NCBI GenBank assembly: GCA_019114465.1
Contig: DXFM01000044.1
Coordinates: 1 to 61,519, forward strand
Source of the DNA: Candidatus Lachnoclostridium avicola
GTDB taxonomy: Bacteria > Bacillota > Clostridia > Lachnospirales > Lachnospiraceae
DNA length: 61,519 nucleotides
Direction: 5' to 3'
Shown: one piece after another, positions 26,137-34,086 of the stretch
How the letters are laid out: the number at the start of each line of letters is the position of its first letter
Numbering within the stretch: the first letter of the stretch is position 1
Translations under genes and position numbers: made by a program
The notes under the pieces: generated by a model
Seen by the model: only the letters and a program-made list of their open reading frames with translations
What the model was told of the DNA's origin: nothing
Databases searched by the model: none

Positions 26137-26559
26137 ATGGCAAACTGTGTGATCGGAGATCCTCCGGTGTTTTCGGAAGAGATCGTAAAGTGGGACAAGC
26201 AGACAGATGCGGACGGCCAGGCGATGGGCCAGGTGATCGAACAGCTCCTCAACAATACCGTTTACAATAAACAGGCTGCGGAGCGGGCGAAAAGTTACGT
26301 GGATGTCACATTTTCAGCGGCTGGATGGATTGGGGAGACGGCACCCTATACTCAGAGTGTAGCCGCTGAAGGGCTGACGGAGGAGGATACGCCGACTCCT
26401 AGCTTTGTAGATGACGGTACGGATGAAGATGACAGTAAGGACAGGCAGGAAGCATATGGCTGCATCACCTATTTTGACAGCGGAGACGGGACGGTGACGG
26501 CCACCTGCAAGTATAAAAAGCCGGAGTCAGACTGCACGGTGCGCTTAAAGGGGGTGTAA
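26137..26559 (+). CDS. Fibre-associated protein of unknown fold
   Basis: 140 residues. AAGGAGGTGTGAAG gives the start at 26137. The N-terminal part is helical; the middle has a Ser/Thr/Asp-rich linker (EEDTPTPSFVDDGTDEDDSKDRQ) and the end is a short beta-rich, Cys-containing domain (TATCKYKKPESDCTVRLKG). It may be a fibre adaptor. No family recognised. Confidence 0.6.
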   Translation: MANCVIGDPPVFSEEIVKWDKQTDADGQAMGQVIEQLLNNTVYNKQAAERAKSYVDVTFSAAGWIGETAPYTQSVAAEGLTEEDTPTPSFVDDGTDEDDSKDRQEAYGCITYFDSGDGTVTATCKYKKPESDCTVRLKGV

Positions 26560-26561
26560 GG

Positions 26562-28001
26562 ATGGCGCGATTTTATCCAACGGGAGGAACCGGTGGGGCC
26601 AATGTTTCTGTGGTGACGGCCCTGGCGGAGGACGTCGCAAAGGGAAAGGTGATTGTCGGCCCGGACGGGAAACCGATCACCGGAACCCTGGAGCTTACAG
26701 GCACAGCAGCAGACAGCCAGGTGCTTGCAGGCCAGACGTATTATAATACGGATCTGAAGACAAAACGGACTGGCGCTATGACCAACCGCGGAGCCTGGAA
26801 CAGCTCCGGACTTGCGGCCGGAGCTGCGGTGACGATCCCGGCGGGGTATCATAACGGCGGAGGGAGGGTGACGGCAGCATCCCTGGCCAGCCAAACAGGC
26901 GGCGCGACGGCGGAAGATAAATATGTTTATAACGGGAAGACGTATTGGAAAGATGGGGTAAAACGGACCGGCGCTATGACTGTATCAAGTGTCGTGTCTT
27001 TTAGCGTGGCCGCCTATTCCACAGACAAAGTAACCGCAACCTGGAAATGGCCTTCTACCGGCCCGTACAGCGGTGTTGCAATCTGTGCGAAGACAGGCGG
27101 CTATCCGACGAATATAAATGACGGAAGGGTCTATACCGGAGTTGGTTCGTCCAGCGCATTGGGGTCTACCAGTTCGGTTGTGATCGGTGGATTCGCGCCG
27201 GGAACCACCTACTATTTCCGTATCTGGACGTACTGTACAACCAGCGCTGGGGATCTTTACAGCACTACACGGGATGCGACCTGTGCGACGACCGCCAGAG
27301 GCCAGCAGACGTTTACTTCTTCAGGAACATTTACCGTTCCGGCTGGGGTGAGAAGCGTGGATGTATTTCTAGTTGGCGGCGGTGGAGCCGGAAGCCACAC
27401 GGGTTCTGCTAAGGCGGGCGGTGGTGGCGGCGGTGGCTACACGCTTACGCAAAAAGGGATCGGGGTAACTCCAGGCCAGCAGATCGCGGTCACCGTTGGT
27501 GCCGGAGGGACAAGCTCACTTAAAAGAGGAGGCGTTTCTTCATTTGGAAATTATTCCGTAAGGGGAGGAAATGGCCCGAAAAATACGGATGATTTTACCA
27601 GTGGGACTAATCGTGGAAAAGATGGTGGGTCAGGCGGTGGAGGTGCAACAGAACTTGGAACCGGATATGGAGCAGGAGGTTCTGACGGTGGAAATGGAGG
27701 AACCGGACTTAAAACTTCCGGAGGGACTACCAACCCTGGAGGAATCGGACAGGGAACAACTACCCGTGCGTTTGGAGAATCCGGAGGCACTCTCTATGCC
27801 GGCGGAGGAGCTGGAGGAGCAGCCCATGTCGGAAACACTGGAGTCGGTGGAGGAGCCGGAGGCGGTGGAGGAGCTGGAGCTCTTTCTAATGCCGGTGGAT
27901 CTGGCACACCGAATACCGGTGGTGGCGGTGGCGGCGCAGGAATCAGCGGTGGCTTTGGATCAGGCGGTTCCGGCATTGTGATTGTTCGTTGGGGATATTA
28001 A
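26562..28001 (+). CDS. Glycine-rich tail fibre / receptor-binding protein
   Basis: 479 residues in three parts. Residues 1-140 form an adaptor (GGTGGANVSVVTALAEDVAKGKVIV, then short repeats). About 140-245 is a fibronectin-type-III-like domain (FSVAAYSTDKVTATWKWPS... APGTTYYFRIWTYCTTSAG). The last ~200 residues are extremely Gly-rich, as in phage fibre tips with polyglycine-II-like folds. The tip probably binds the host surface. The Gly-rich DNA shows long shadow frames on both strands. This is the gene most likely to vary between related prophages. Confidence 0.8.
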   Translation: MARFYPTGGTGGANVSVVTALAEDVAKGKVIVGPDGKPITGTLELTGTAADSQVLAGQTYYNTDLKTKRTGAMTNRGAWNSSGLAAGAAVTIPAGYHNGGGRVTAASLASQTGGATAEDKYVYNGKTYWKDGVKRTGAMTVSSVVSFSVAAYSTDKVTATWKWPSTGPYSGVAICAKTGGYPTNINDGRVYTGVGSSSALGSTSSVVIGGFAPGTTYYFRIWTYCTTSAGDLYSTTRDATCATTARGQQTFTSSGTFTVPAGVRSVDVFLVGGGGAGSHTGSAKAGGGGGGGYTLTQKGIGVTPGQQIAVTVGAGGTSSLKRGGVSSFGNYSVRGGNGPKNTDDFTSGTNRGKDGGSGGGGATELGTGYGAGGSDGGNGGTGLKTSGGTTNPGGIGQGTTTRAFGESGGTLYAGGGAGGAAHVGNTGVGGGAGGGGGAGALSNAGGSGTPNTGGGGGGAGISGGFGSGGSGIVIVRWGY

Positions 28002-28011
28002 GGAGGTCAAA

Positions 28012-28704
28012 ATGTATTATCAAAGAATTTTTGCGCAAATTTTTGAAGATACAATCCAGAATCGGATTGTATGCGATGACTATGAGATGGCCAATTATCT
28101 GGCGCGCGCGACCTACGGGGAAACAGCCCTTGCGGTCGAGTGCAACCAGTACAAGGTAGGAATCGGGGACAAATACCGGGATGGGATTTTCTATCAGGCT
28201 GATGGGGAAACGCCGGCAGAGTATATCCCTACTCATGAGGAGGAGATGGAAAGATTATCGGAGGAACTGGAGACAGAGAAAAAGAGCGCTTTGGTCCTGC
28301 GCACCGCCGCCACCTTTGCGGCCGCATCATTTACTGATTCCCAGGCACTGGCCGTCAAAGATTTGTACCCAGACTGGTCCAAAATTCCGGATGGTACGCA
28401 CCTGGAGGCCGGCCAGCGCGTCCGGTACAATGGCAATCTCTATAAAGTGCGCACTGGACAAGCCCACGATAAACAGTCTACCTGGACGCCCACGGATGCA
28501 GCGTCTCTGTTTGAGGCGATTGACGAGGCTCACGCCGGTACGTTAGAAGATCCCATCCCGGCAGTGGCCAATATGCAGTATTACGAAGGTAAATACTACA
28601 GTGAAGGGGAAAAAGTATATCTGTGTACAAAAGACACGGGGATCCCCATCGCGCAGCTTCCCAGCACACTGGTGGGGATTTATTTCAGCATCGCGGAGGT
28701 GTAA
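28012..28704 (+). CDS. Tail fibre protein with CBM5/12-like domain
   Basis: 230 residues. GGAGGTCAAA precedes the ATG at 28012; the frame is open from 27982 but that overlaps the previous gene. The C-terminal half has an aromatic carbohydrate-binding pattern (YPDWSKIPDGTHLEAGQRVRYNGNLYK, then WTPTDAASL), as in CBM5/12-type modules that bind chitin or related glycans. It may give sugar recognition during adsorption. The N-terminal part with an EEEMERLSEELETEKK coiled coil may trimerise. Confidence 0.75.
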   Translation: MYYQRIFAQIFEDTIQNRIVCDDYEMANYLARATYGETALAVECNQYKVGIGDKYRDGIFYQADGETPAEYIPTHEEEMERLSEELETEKKSALVLRTAATFAAASFTDSQALAVKDLYPDWSKIPDGTHLEAGQRVRYNGNLYKVRTGQAHDKQSTWTPTDAASLFEAIDEAHAGTLEDPIPAVANMQYYEGKYYSEGEKVYLCTKDTGIPIAQLPSTLVGIYFSIAEV

Positions 28705-29034
28705 ATGGAACTATTAAATTATATACAGGCCAACTGGGTGGAATGGCTGTTTGCCGGCGGCTTTGCCCTGCTGGGGTACGGCTTCCGGCAGCTCCGGAAG
28801 CAACAGCAAGAAGAATCCGCCCGGAATGCGGCCCTGCGGGAAGGGGTAGAGGCCCTCCTGCGGGACCGGATCATACAGAGCTACAATCATTACCAGGATA
28901 AGGGTTACTGCCCGATCTACGCCAAAGAGAGCCTGAAGCGGATGTATGATGCTTATCACTCCCTGGGAGGCAATGATGTGGCAACAAAGTTAAAAAATGA
29001 ACTGTTGGAAATGCCGACAGAATTGGAGGAATGA
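28705..29034 (+). CDS. Holin-associated membrane protein
   Basis: 109 residues, start directly after the fibre stop with GCGGAGGTGTAA as ribosome site. One N-terminal membrane segment (WVEWLFAGGFALLGYG) is followed by a charged coil and a helical domain with YCPIYAKESLKRMYDAYHSLGG, a recurring block next to Clostridia phage holins. Its function is unknown; it may regulate lysis. The stop overlaps or touches the holin start. Confidence 0.72.
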   Translation: MELLNYIQANWVEWLFAGGFALLGYGFRQLRKQQQEESARNAALREGVEALLRDRIIQSYNHYQDKGYCPIYAKESLKRMYDAYHSLGGNDVATKLKNELLEMPTELEE

Positions 29035-29036
29035 CT

Positions 29037-29366
29037 ATGGATGTGAATCTGATTATGCAGTATGTGTCCTACGTGTTGATTGCCATCGGTGTGATGGCTT
29101 TTTTAGTATCTGCGATCGCCCAAGTGATCAAGTCCTGGCCGGGGCTGGACAAGCTGCCTACATCGGCGGTAGTGATCGTCCTGAGCCTGGTGCTGTGCCC
29201 GGCCTGTCTGGTGGCGCTGCTGTACTGGCTGAAACAGCCCATTGAATGGTATATGGTGTTTGCCTGCGTTTTGGCGGCATTTATCGTGGCGCTTGTGGCT
29301 ATGGATGGCTGGGAGCGGCTGAAAGAAATCTGGGACCGTACCGGCTATAAAAATAAACAGCAGTGA
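29037..29366 (+). CDS. Holin
   Basis: 109 residues from the ATG at 29037 (GGAGG at 29025-29029; an ATG at 29031 is too close). Three to four hydrophobic segments (IMQYVSYVLIAIGVMAFLVSAIA, then AVVIVLSLVLCPACLVALLYWL, WYMVFACVLAAFIVALVAM) and a charged C terminus fit a phage holin. It would let the endolysin cross the membrane. Overlaps nothing but is followed by a perfect ribosome-binding sequence at the stop codon. Confidence 0.75.
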   Translation: MDVNLIMQYVSYVLIAIGVMAFLVSAIAQVIKSWPGLDKLPTSAVVIVLSLVLCPACLVALLYWLKQPIEWYMVFACVLAAFIVALVAMDGWERLKEIWDRTGYKNKQQ

Positions 29367-29377
29367 GGAGGTGATCC
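29366..29377 (+). promoter_or_regulatory. 12-base perfect anti-Shine-Dalgarno match without a start
   Basis: AGGAGGTGATCC, starting at the last base of the holin stop, is the exact complement of the usual 16S rRNA 3' end (GGATCACCTCCT). No ATG, GTG or TTG lies at a normal distance after it; the only GTG is inside it. The region that follows to 29456 has a GCTGAG/CTCAGC hairpin and precedes the next small gene, which has its own site. Confidence 0.6.
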
Positions 29378-29456
29378 TACATCTCCGGGCTGAGCGGAAT
29401 CTCAGCGGCCGAAAGGTCAGCGAAAAAATCACAAAGAAAAAAGGAGAAAAAGAACT

Positions 29457-29669
29457 ATGAACGAGAATTGGAAACCCATGAACGTAAAGGACATCCCCGC
29501 TATTGAGGAGAAGCTGAGAGCAGCGATCCGTACCAACACCTTTGCAGACTTCGCGTCCCAGTATGAAGGACCGGCGTTCGGCATTGACTTCCACGAGGAG
29601 ACCGGAAAGGTATCCATTCACTCTGGCTGGTATGTGGATGAGAACGGAGACATTCGTCCGAAGAAGTAA
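29457..29669 (+). CDS. Small conserved protein between holin and endolysin
   Basis: 70 residues; GGAG about ten bases before the ATG. It is acidic, with the block FASQYEGPAFGIDFHEETGKVSIHSGWYV. It lies in the lysis cassette and ends before a terminator, so its transcript may be made with holin. I do not recognise a family; a regulator of lysis is possible but unproved. Confidence 0.55.
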   Translation: MNENWKPMNVKDIPAIEEKLRAAIRTNTFADFASQYEGPAFGIDFHEETGKVSIHSGWYVDENGDIRPKK

Positions 29670-29684
29670 CGGAGAACAGACCGC

Positions 29685-29719
29685 GGCCCTGGGAGAGATC
29701 CTGGGGCCTTATTTTTTTT
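29685..29719 (+). terminator. Terminator inside the lysis cassette
   Basis: GGCCC/GGGCC stem with inner pairing and eight T's (29712-29719). The endolysin starts only 15 bases later, so some read-through or a separate promoter is needed for it. Confidence 0.7.
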
Positions 29720-29733
29720 AATTGGAGGCACAC

Positions 29734-30441
29734 ATGAAGATTAGTGAAACAGGGTTGAATCTGATTAAATCGTTTGAAGGATGTCGGCTTACGGCCTACA
29801 CAGATGCTGCAGGTGTCTGGACTATTGGCTGGGGGCATACTGGCGACGTACATGCCGGCCAGACAATTACACAGGCGGAGGCGGACACGCTGCTGGCGCA
29901 CGATCTGGAAAAATACGAAGCGAAAGTGGACAAGTACAACGGTACATACGGCTGGAACCAGAATGAGTTTGACGCTCTGGTGTCGTTTGCGTACAACATC
30001 GGCAGCATTGACCAGTTGACCGCCAACGGTACCCGCAGCCGGGACGTGATCGCTGATAAGATCCTGGAATACAATAAAGCCGGAGGGAGAGTATTGACCG
30101 GCTTAACAAAGCGCCGCGCGGCAGAGAGGGGACTTTTTCTGACGCCGATTCAAGCTGACGTAAAGGCCGGTTGGAATGTAGGACAGTATGGTTATTGGTG
30201 GCAGGATGAGGATGGCAGTTGGCCGGCCAACGAGTGGCGCTTAATCAATCACCATTACTACCTGTTTAACCGGGACGGTTATATGGTGACTGGATGGCAT
30301 CGCTGGGACGGGCAGACCTGTGATCCAGATGACGGCAGCGGCGACTGGTACTTTTTGGATAATACTCCTGGAGGGGAACTGGAGGGCGCGTGCTGGCACG
30401 GCCGGGAGAGTGGATCTCTGGAAATTTGGTATGTGGATTAA
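29734..30441 (+). CDS. Endolysin: GH24 lysozyme with cell-wall-binding repeats
   Basis: 235 residues. Residues 1-145 are a T4-like lysozyme: Glu15, Asp24 and Thr30 have the same spacing as the T4 catalytic triad (11/20/26), within SFEG...AAGVWTIGWGHT. The C terminus has aromatic YGYWWQDEDGSWPANEW... WYFLDNTPGG repeats similar to choline-binding/cell-wall-binding modules. It cleaves peptidoglycan glycan strands at the end of the lytic cycle. ATG at 29734 follows TTGGAGGCACAC. No signal peptide, so it depends on the holin. Confidence 0.92.
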   Translation: MKISETGLNLIKSFEGCRLTAYTDAAGVWTIGWGHTGDVHAGQTITQAEADTLLAHDLEKYEAKVDKYNGTYGWNQNEFDALVSFAYNIGSIDQLTANGTRSRDVIADKILEYNKAGGRVLTGLTKRRAAERGLFLTPIQADVKAGWNVGQYGYWWQDEDGSWPANEWRLINHHYYLFNRDGYMVTGWHRWDGQTCDPDDGSGDWYFLDNTPGGELEGACWHGRESGSLEIWYVD

Positions 30442-30453
30442 TGCAGAAAAGAT

Positions 30454-30477
30454 AGCGGCAGAATGTACTCTGCCGCT
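30454..30477 (+). terminator. 9-bp perfect hairpin after the endolysin
   Basis: AGCGGCAGA, a 6-base loop and TCTGCCGCT begin 12 bases after the endolysin stop. Only a weak AT run follows. It probably ends or protects the lysis transcript. Confidence 0.55.
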
Positions 30478-30500
30478 AATTGTACCATCTTCAGGAAATA

Positions 30501-30522
30501 TATCACACGAAGTATCACACGA
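30501..30522. repeat. Two direct TATCACACGA repeats, likely integrase arm sites
   Basis: TATCACACGA at 30501-30510 and 30513-30522, a 12-base period, begin about 56 bases before the tRNA fragment. Short direct repeats next to a tRNA junction are the normal picture of P' arm-type integrase-binding sites. The identification is inference from position and form. Confidence 0.6.
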
Positions 30523-30556
30523 CACCCCGCGAATGTAGTAAATAAGCGGTTCTTTT

Positions 30557-30581
30557 CCGGGTTCAAATCCCGTCTGCTCCA
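30557..30581 (+). other. tRNA 3' fragment: attR attachment site
   Basis: The sequence holds a T stem-loop (CCGGG-TTCAAAT-CCCGT) and the 3' acceptor strand ending CTGCTCCA, with no D or anticodon arm upstream, and is followed by a tRNA-type terminator. This is the duplicated 3' end left when a phage integrates into a tRNA gene; the intact tRNA should lie at the left end. The outer T-stem pair is C-T, a mismatch, which may reflect the phage-derived sequence. The acceptor pattern (partner GGAGCAG) could fit a tRNA-Tyr or tRNA-Ser but I cannot name it. Confidence 0.8.
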
Positions 30582-30589
30582 CTATGGAA

Positions 30590-30635
30590 AAACCTCGTAA
30601 CTATGGGAAAAAACCGCGTAGTTACGAGGTTTTTT
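30590..30635 (+). terminator. Terminator behind the tRNA fragment
   Basis: A 14-bp perfect stem (AAACCTCGTAACTA/TAGTTACGAGGTTT) with T-run, directly after the attR remnant. It is the terminator of the tRNA gene that the prophage has split from its body. Confidence 0.85.
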
Positions 30636-30724
30636 CGTTGTTATAATTTTTCCTGTCCAGTTTTTCCATACCTGTAAAAAATATGAACATTCTGTGAAAT
30701 CCCTGAAAATCCTGTCATTTCCTG

Positions 30725-30753
30725 TTGTTTCAGTGTAAAATTCATGTTAAAAT
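30725..30753 (+). promoter_or_regulatory. Candidate promoter of the phosphoglycerol transferase
   Basis: TTGTTT (30725-30730), 17 bases, TAAAAT (30748-30753), 27 bases before the ATG at 30781. The -35 is weak and the match could be fortuitous. The interval 30442-30780 otherwise holds the attR structures described separately. Confidence 0.4.
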
Positions 30754-30780
30754 ACGCAATCAGAAAAGGGCAGGTGATGA

Positions 30781-32643
30781 ATGTTCATGGAAAAAACAGG
30801 ATGGAAAAAAATACGGCTGGGAATCGGGATTGCAGGTCTGGTGCTGATGCCGGCGGTCTCTTATGTTTTATTTGAGTGGGTGACGGGAAACCTGCAGACG
30901 ATCTATCCCCTCTGCGCTGCCGTAAACATCCTGCTGATGGGAAGCCTGTACCTGGCAGCGTTTGCATTGACGGGCAGGAGCCGGATTGCGGTGCCTGCCG
31001 CGTCTTTTTTGCTCTTTGGGCTCTCTGTGGGAGAAACCTTCGTTATGGAGTTTCGGGGAAGGCCCATTATGCCGGCGGATTTCATGGCGTTTCAGACGGC
31101 TCTGACTGTGGCGGGAAACTACGCCTACACCGTGACCAGGGAAATGGTTCTGGCCGGTCTTTGCCTTCTGGCGCTGAACGTGGGCCTTTTTTTCTGTCCG
31201 GTGCGTCTGCCCTGGTGGAAGGTTCACCTGGGATTTGCCGCAGGCAGCGCGGCAGTGATCTGCGGAGGATTTACCTGGCTGATCCAGGGGCCGGTGGCCT
31301 CCGGGCGGTTCGGCATCAATATGTGGGATCTGAATTCTTCCTATGAAACGGAAGGATATATCCTGTCTACGGTGATGGCCGGCACCTATCTGGTGAAGGA
31401 CAGGCCGGCGGCCTACAGCGATCAGCGTCTGGAGGCGATCTACGAGCAGTGGAACGGCGGGGAGGATTCCACCGTCCGCCTGGCCTCTGTCACCTCTCAG
31501 GCCGGGACAGACGAGACGGTGACGCCGGTCAATATCATCTGTATTATGAACGAAAGCTTCTCCGACCTGCGGGTGGCGGGGGAGTTTGAGACCAACGAAG
31601 AGTTTATGCCCTATTTTGACAGCCTGCGGGAGACTGCCATAACGGGAAATCTTTACATGCCGGTGTTCGGCGCCGGCACCAGCAATTCGGAATTTGAATT
31701 TCTGTCCGGCGACGCCATGGCTATGATGGCTCCCGGAACCACCGCCTACCAGTTCAATGTCACAGAGGGAGAGGGAACTCTGGTGAGCGCCCTAAAGGAA
31801 CAGGGGTATGAGACCATCGCTCTTCATCCCTATCCCGGGGAAAACTGGAACCGGGATACCTGTTACAGAAATATGGGATTCGACCAGTTTCTGGAATGGG
31901 AATATTTTCAGGACTGCCCTCTGACCCGGTGCTATGTGGGGGATCTGGAAAACTACCGGAAGATGGTACAGGTATTGGAGGATAAGGATGATCCCTCGGA
32001 AAAGGTGTTTCTGTTTAATGTGACCATGCAGAATCACGGCGGCTACGACGTTGTCTATGACAATTATGATCAGGAGATCTATCTGACCGGAGACCTGGAG
32101 GGAAAATATCCCATGGCGGATCAGTACCTGTCCCTGATCAAGACTTCCGACGAAGCCCTTCAGTGGCTCCTTTCCTATCTGGAAGAGCTGGACCAGCCCA
32201 CCATGGTGGTGATGTTCGGGGATCACCAGCCCAGTGTGGAGGACGAATTTTACTATGAGATCAGCGGCCTGTCTGAGGACACGGTGACCAGCGAGGAATC
32301 CCTCATCTGGTATGAGACGCCCTATCTGATCTGGACCAATTACGGCCTGGAAAAACAGGATCTGGGCGATATGAGCGCCTTCTATCTGTCTTCAGAAATG
32401 CTTCAGATGGCCGGCCTTGAAACTACTCCCTATCAGAAATTCCTTCTGGGGCTGAGGGAAGTGCTTCCGGTGATTCACGGCCGGGGCTGTCTGGACGGCG
32501 ACGGAAATTATTACAGCCTGACCGGGGCGGAATCGGACGAGGCGTTTGAGCAGTGGCTGGTGAATTACGACTGTCTGGTGTACAATCACAGCTACAGCCG
32601 TTCTGCCATGCAGAAGCTGTTTCATCTGGACGGGGATGCCTGA
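30781..32643 (+). CDS. LTA synthase-family phosphoglycerol transferase
   Basis: 620 residues. Five N-terminal membrane spans (about residues 10-185) are followed by an extracellular sulfatase-like domain. Catalytic Glu258 (MNESFSD) and Thr300 (GAGTSNSEFEFL) match the metal ligand and nucleophile of LtaS, with a late GDHQPS metal-binding motif. Such enzymes build polyglycerol-phosphate lipoteichoic acid or modify glycans with phosphoglycerol. The first chromosomal gene after attR. GGCAGGTGATGA precedes the start, and a second ATG two codons later is possible. Exact substrate is unknown. Confidence 0.87.
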   Translation: MFMEKTGWKKIRLGIGIAGLVLMPAVSYVLFEWVTGNLQTIYPLCAAVNILLMGSLYLAAFALTGRSRIAVPAASFLLFGLSVGETFVMEFRGRPIMPADFMAFQTALTVAGNYAYTVTREMVLAGLCLLALNVGLFFCPVRLPWWKVHLGFAAGSAAVICGGFTWLIQGPVASGRFGINMWDLNSSYETEGYILSTVMAGTYLVKDRPAAYSDQRLEAIYEQWNGGEDSTVRLASVTSQAGTDETVTPVNIICIMNESFSDLRVAGEFETNEEFMPYFDSLRETAITGNLYMPVFGAGTSNSEFEFLSGDAMAMMAPGTTAYQFNVTEGEGTLVSALKEQGYETIALHPYPGENWNRDTCYRNMGFDQFLEWEYFQDCPLTRCYVGDLENYRKMVQVLEDKDDPSEKVFLFNVTMQNHGGYDVVYDNYDQEIYLTGDLEGKYPMADQYLSLIKTSDEALQWLLSYLEELDQPTMVVMFGDHQPSVEDEFYYEISGLSEDTVTSEESLIWYETPYLIWTNYGLEKQDLGDMSAFYLSSEMLQMAGLETTPYQKFLLGLREVLPVIHGRGCLDGDGNYYSLTGAESDEAFEQWLVNYDCLVYNHSYSRSAMQKLFHLDGDA

Positions 32644-32655
32644 CAGGTGTATAAT
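32627..32655 (+). promoter_or_regulatory. Candidate promoter of the MATE gene
   Basis: TGGACG (32627-32632), 17 bases, TATAAT (32650-32655), overlapping the end of the preceding gene. The -10 is perfect, the -35 is poor. The MATE start is 49 bases downstream. Confidence 0.38.
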
Positions 32656-32703
32656 AGCTCTGTTGTGACAAAATTCGCCGGTTCCGGCAAAAGGGGGATG
32701 AAA

Positions 32704-34086
32704 ATGGCTTCTGATCAAAATGATTTTTCCAAAGGGAGCGTTGTCCGGAATATTATCAACCTGGCAGTGCCCATGACGCTGGCTCAGCTGATCAATGTGC
32801 TGTACAATGTGGTGGACCGCATCTATATAGGCAGGATTCCCGGAGCAGGGAGTCTGCCCCTGACGGGGGTGGGACTGTGTCTCCCCATTATTTCCATGGT
32901 TACGGCCTTCGCCAACCTGTTTGGAATGGGCGGGGCTCCCCTCTGTTCCATTGAGAGGGGCAGGGGAAACGTGGACGAAGCGGAGAAGATCATGGGAAAC
33001 TCCTTTGCCATGATGGTGATCTTCGGCATCGGTCTGACGGTGCTGGGCATTGCTCTGAAGCGGCCCATGCTCTACCTGTTCGGCGCCAGCGACAATACAT
33101 ATCCCTATGCGGATCAGTATGTGACCATCTATCTGCTGGGAAGCCTGTTTGTCATGGCGGGACTGGGAATGAACAGCTTTATCAATTCCCAGGGATTTGG
33201 CCGCATCGGCATGATGACCGTGCTGCTGGGAGCTGTGGCCAATATTATTCTGGATCCCATCTTTATCTTCGTGTTTCATATGGGAGTGCAGGGAGCTGCC
33301 CTGGCAACCATCATCTCCCAGGCTCTTTCCGCAGCCTGGATTCTGAAATTCCTTACGGGAAAGAAGACGATTCTGAAGCTGAGACGCAGCGCCATGAAGC
33401 TGGAGAAAAAGCGGGTGCTCTCCATCATGGGGCTGGGACTGTCAGGATTTACCATGTCCATCACCAATTCTCTGGTACAGATTGTCTGCAACGCCACCCT
33501 GAGGGATTTCGGCGGCGATCTGTACGTGGGCGTGATGACGGTGATCAATTCCATCCGGGAGGTGGTTCAGCTTCCGGTGCAGGGACTGACCAACAGCTCC
33601 CAGCCGGTGATGGGATTTAACTACGGAGCGGAAAAATACGGCCGGGTGAAGGAGGCCATCCGTTTCACTTCTGTTGTGGCTATTGTATACACCTGCGCCA
33701 TGTGGGCAGGGCTTTACTTTGCCCCGGGCTTTTTCATCGGCATATTCAGCAGCGAGCCGGAACTGCTGGAGATTGGCGTGCCCGCCATGCACATTTACTA
33801 TTTCGGATTTTTCATGATGTCCCTTCAGATGGCGGGACAGTCGGTGTTCGTGGCTCTGGGAAGGGCGAAAAACGCCGTATTTTTCTCCATCTTCCGCAAG
33901 GTGATCATCGTGTTCCCTCTGACGGTGATTCTGCCCCATCTCTGGGGGCTGGGCACGGACGGCGTGTTCCTGGCAGAGCCCATCTCCAACTTCATCGGAG
34001 GTCTGGCCTGCTACGTCACCATGCTTCTCACTGTGTGGAGGGAGCTGGGAAGGAAAGAAAAAATGAGAAAAGGAGCAACTGTATGA
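32704..34086 (+). CDS. MATE-family efflux transporter
   Basis: 460 residues, about twelve membrane spans in two homologous halves. The N terminus (FSKGSVVRNIINLAVPMTLAQLINVLYNVVDRIYIG) and GMGGAPLCSIERGRG are typical MATE features. It exports drugs or metabolites with a Na+ or H+ gradient, or could flip a lipid-linked sugar in some relatives. AAGGGGG lies 6 bases before the ATG at 32704. The next gene begins within the stop codon, which suggests a shared function with the secreted glycosidase-like protein. Confidence 0.85.
   Translation: MASDQNDFSKGSVVRNIINLAVPMTLAQLINVLYNVVDRIYIGRIPGAGSLPLTGVGLCLPIISMVTAFANLFGMGGAPLCSIERGRGNVDEAEKIMGNSFAMMVIFGIGLTVLGIALKRPMLYLFGASDNTYPYADQYVTIYLLGSLFVMAGLGMNSFINSQGFGRIGMMTVLLGAVANIILDPIFIFVFHMGVQGAALATIISQALSAAWILKFLTGKKTILKLRRSAMKLEKKRVLSIMGLGLSGFTMSITNSLVQIVCNATLRDFGGDLYVGVMTVINSIREVVQLPVQGLTNSSQPVMGFNYGAEKYGRVKEAIRFTSVVAIVYTCAMWAGLYFAPGFFIGIFSSEPELLEIGVPAMHIYYFGFFMMSLQMAGQSVFVALGRAKNAVFFSIFRKVIIVFPLTVILPHLWGLGTDGVFLAEPISNFIGGLACYVTMLLTVWRELGRKEKMRKGATV

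Larger units (their letters stand above)
1..30581 (+). mobile_element. Right-hand part of a myovirus-type prophage
   Basis: All genes in this stretch run on the plus strand in the order of a contractile-tailed temperate phage: DNA-processing genes, terminase, portal, protease, capsid, tail completion, sheath, tube, tape measure, baseplate, fibres, holin, endolysin. The sheath and the gpJ/gpI/gp25 baseplate set show a myovirus. The right end is marked by a tRNA 3' fragment at 30557-30581, after which ordinary chromosomal genes begin. No integrase, repressor or excisionase is visible, so those and attL must lie left of position 1. Every structural gene appears intact by length and frame, so the element could be functional; that is inference. 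Confidence 0.93.

Noticed and set aside
27590..27981. Second long reading frame and CRISPR-like repetition in the Gly-rich fibre region
   Set aside because: The repetition is glycine-codon bias; no regular repeat-spacer spacing, and the extra frames lack ribosome sites.
25738..28704. Diversity-generating retroelement for the fibre genes
   Set aside because: No reverse transcriptase and no template/variable repeat pair visible in the window.
30557..30581. Complete tRNA gene at the prophage end
   Set aside because: Only the T arm and acceptor 3' strand are present; no D or anticodon arm can be drawn upstream, so it is a fragment.
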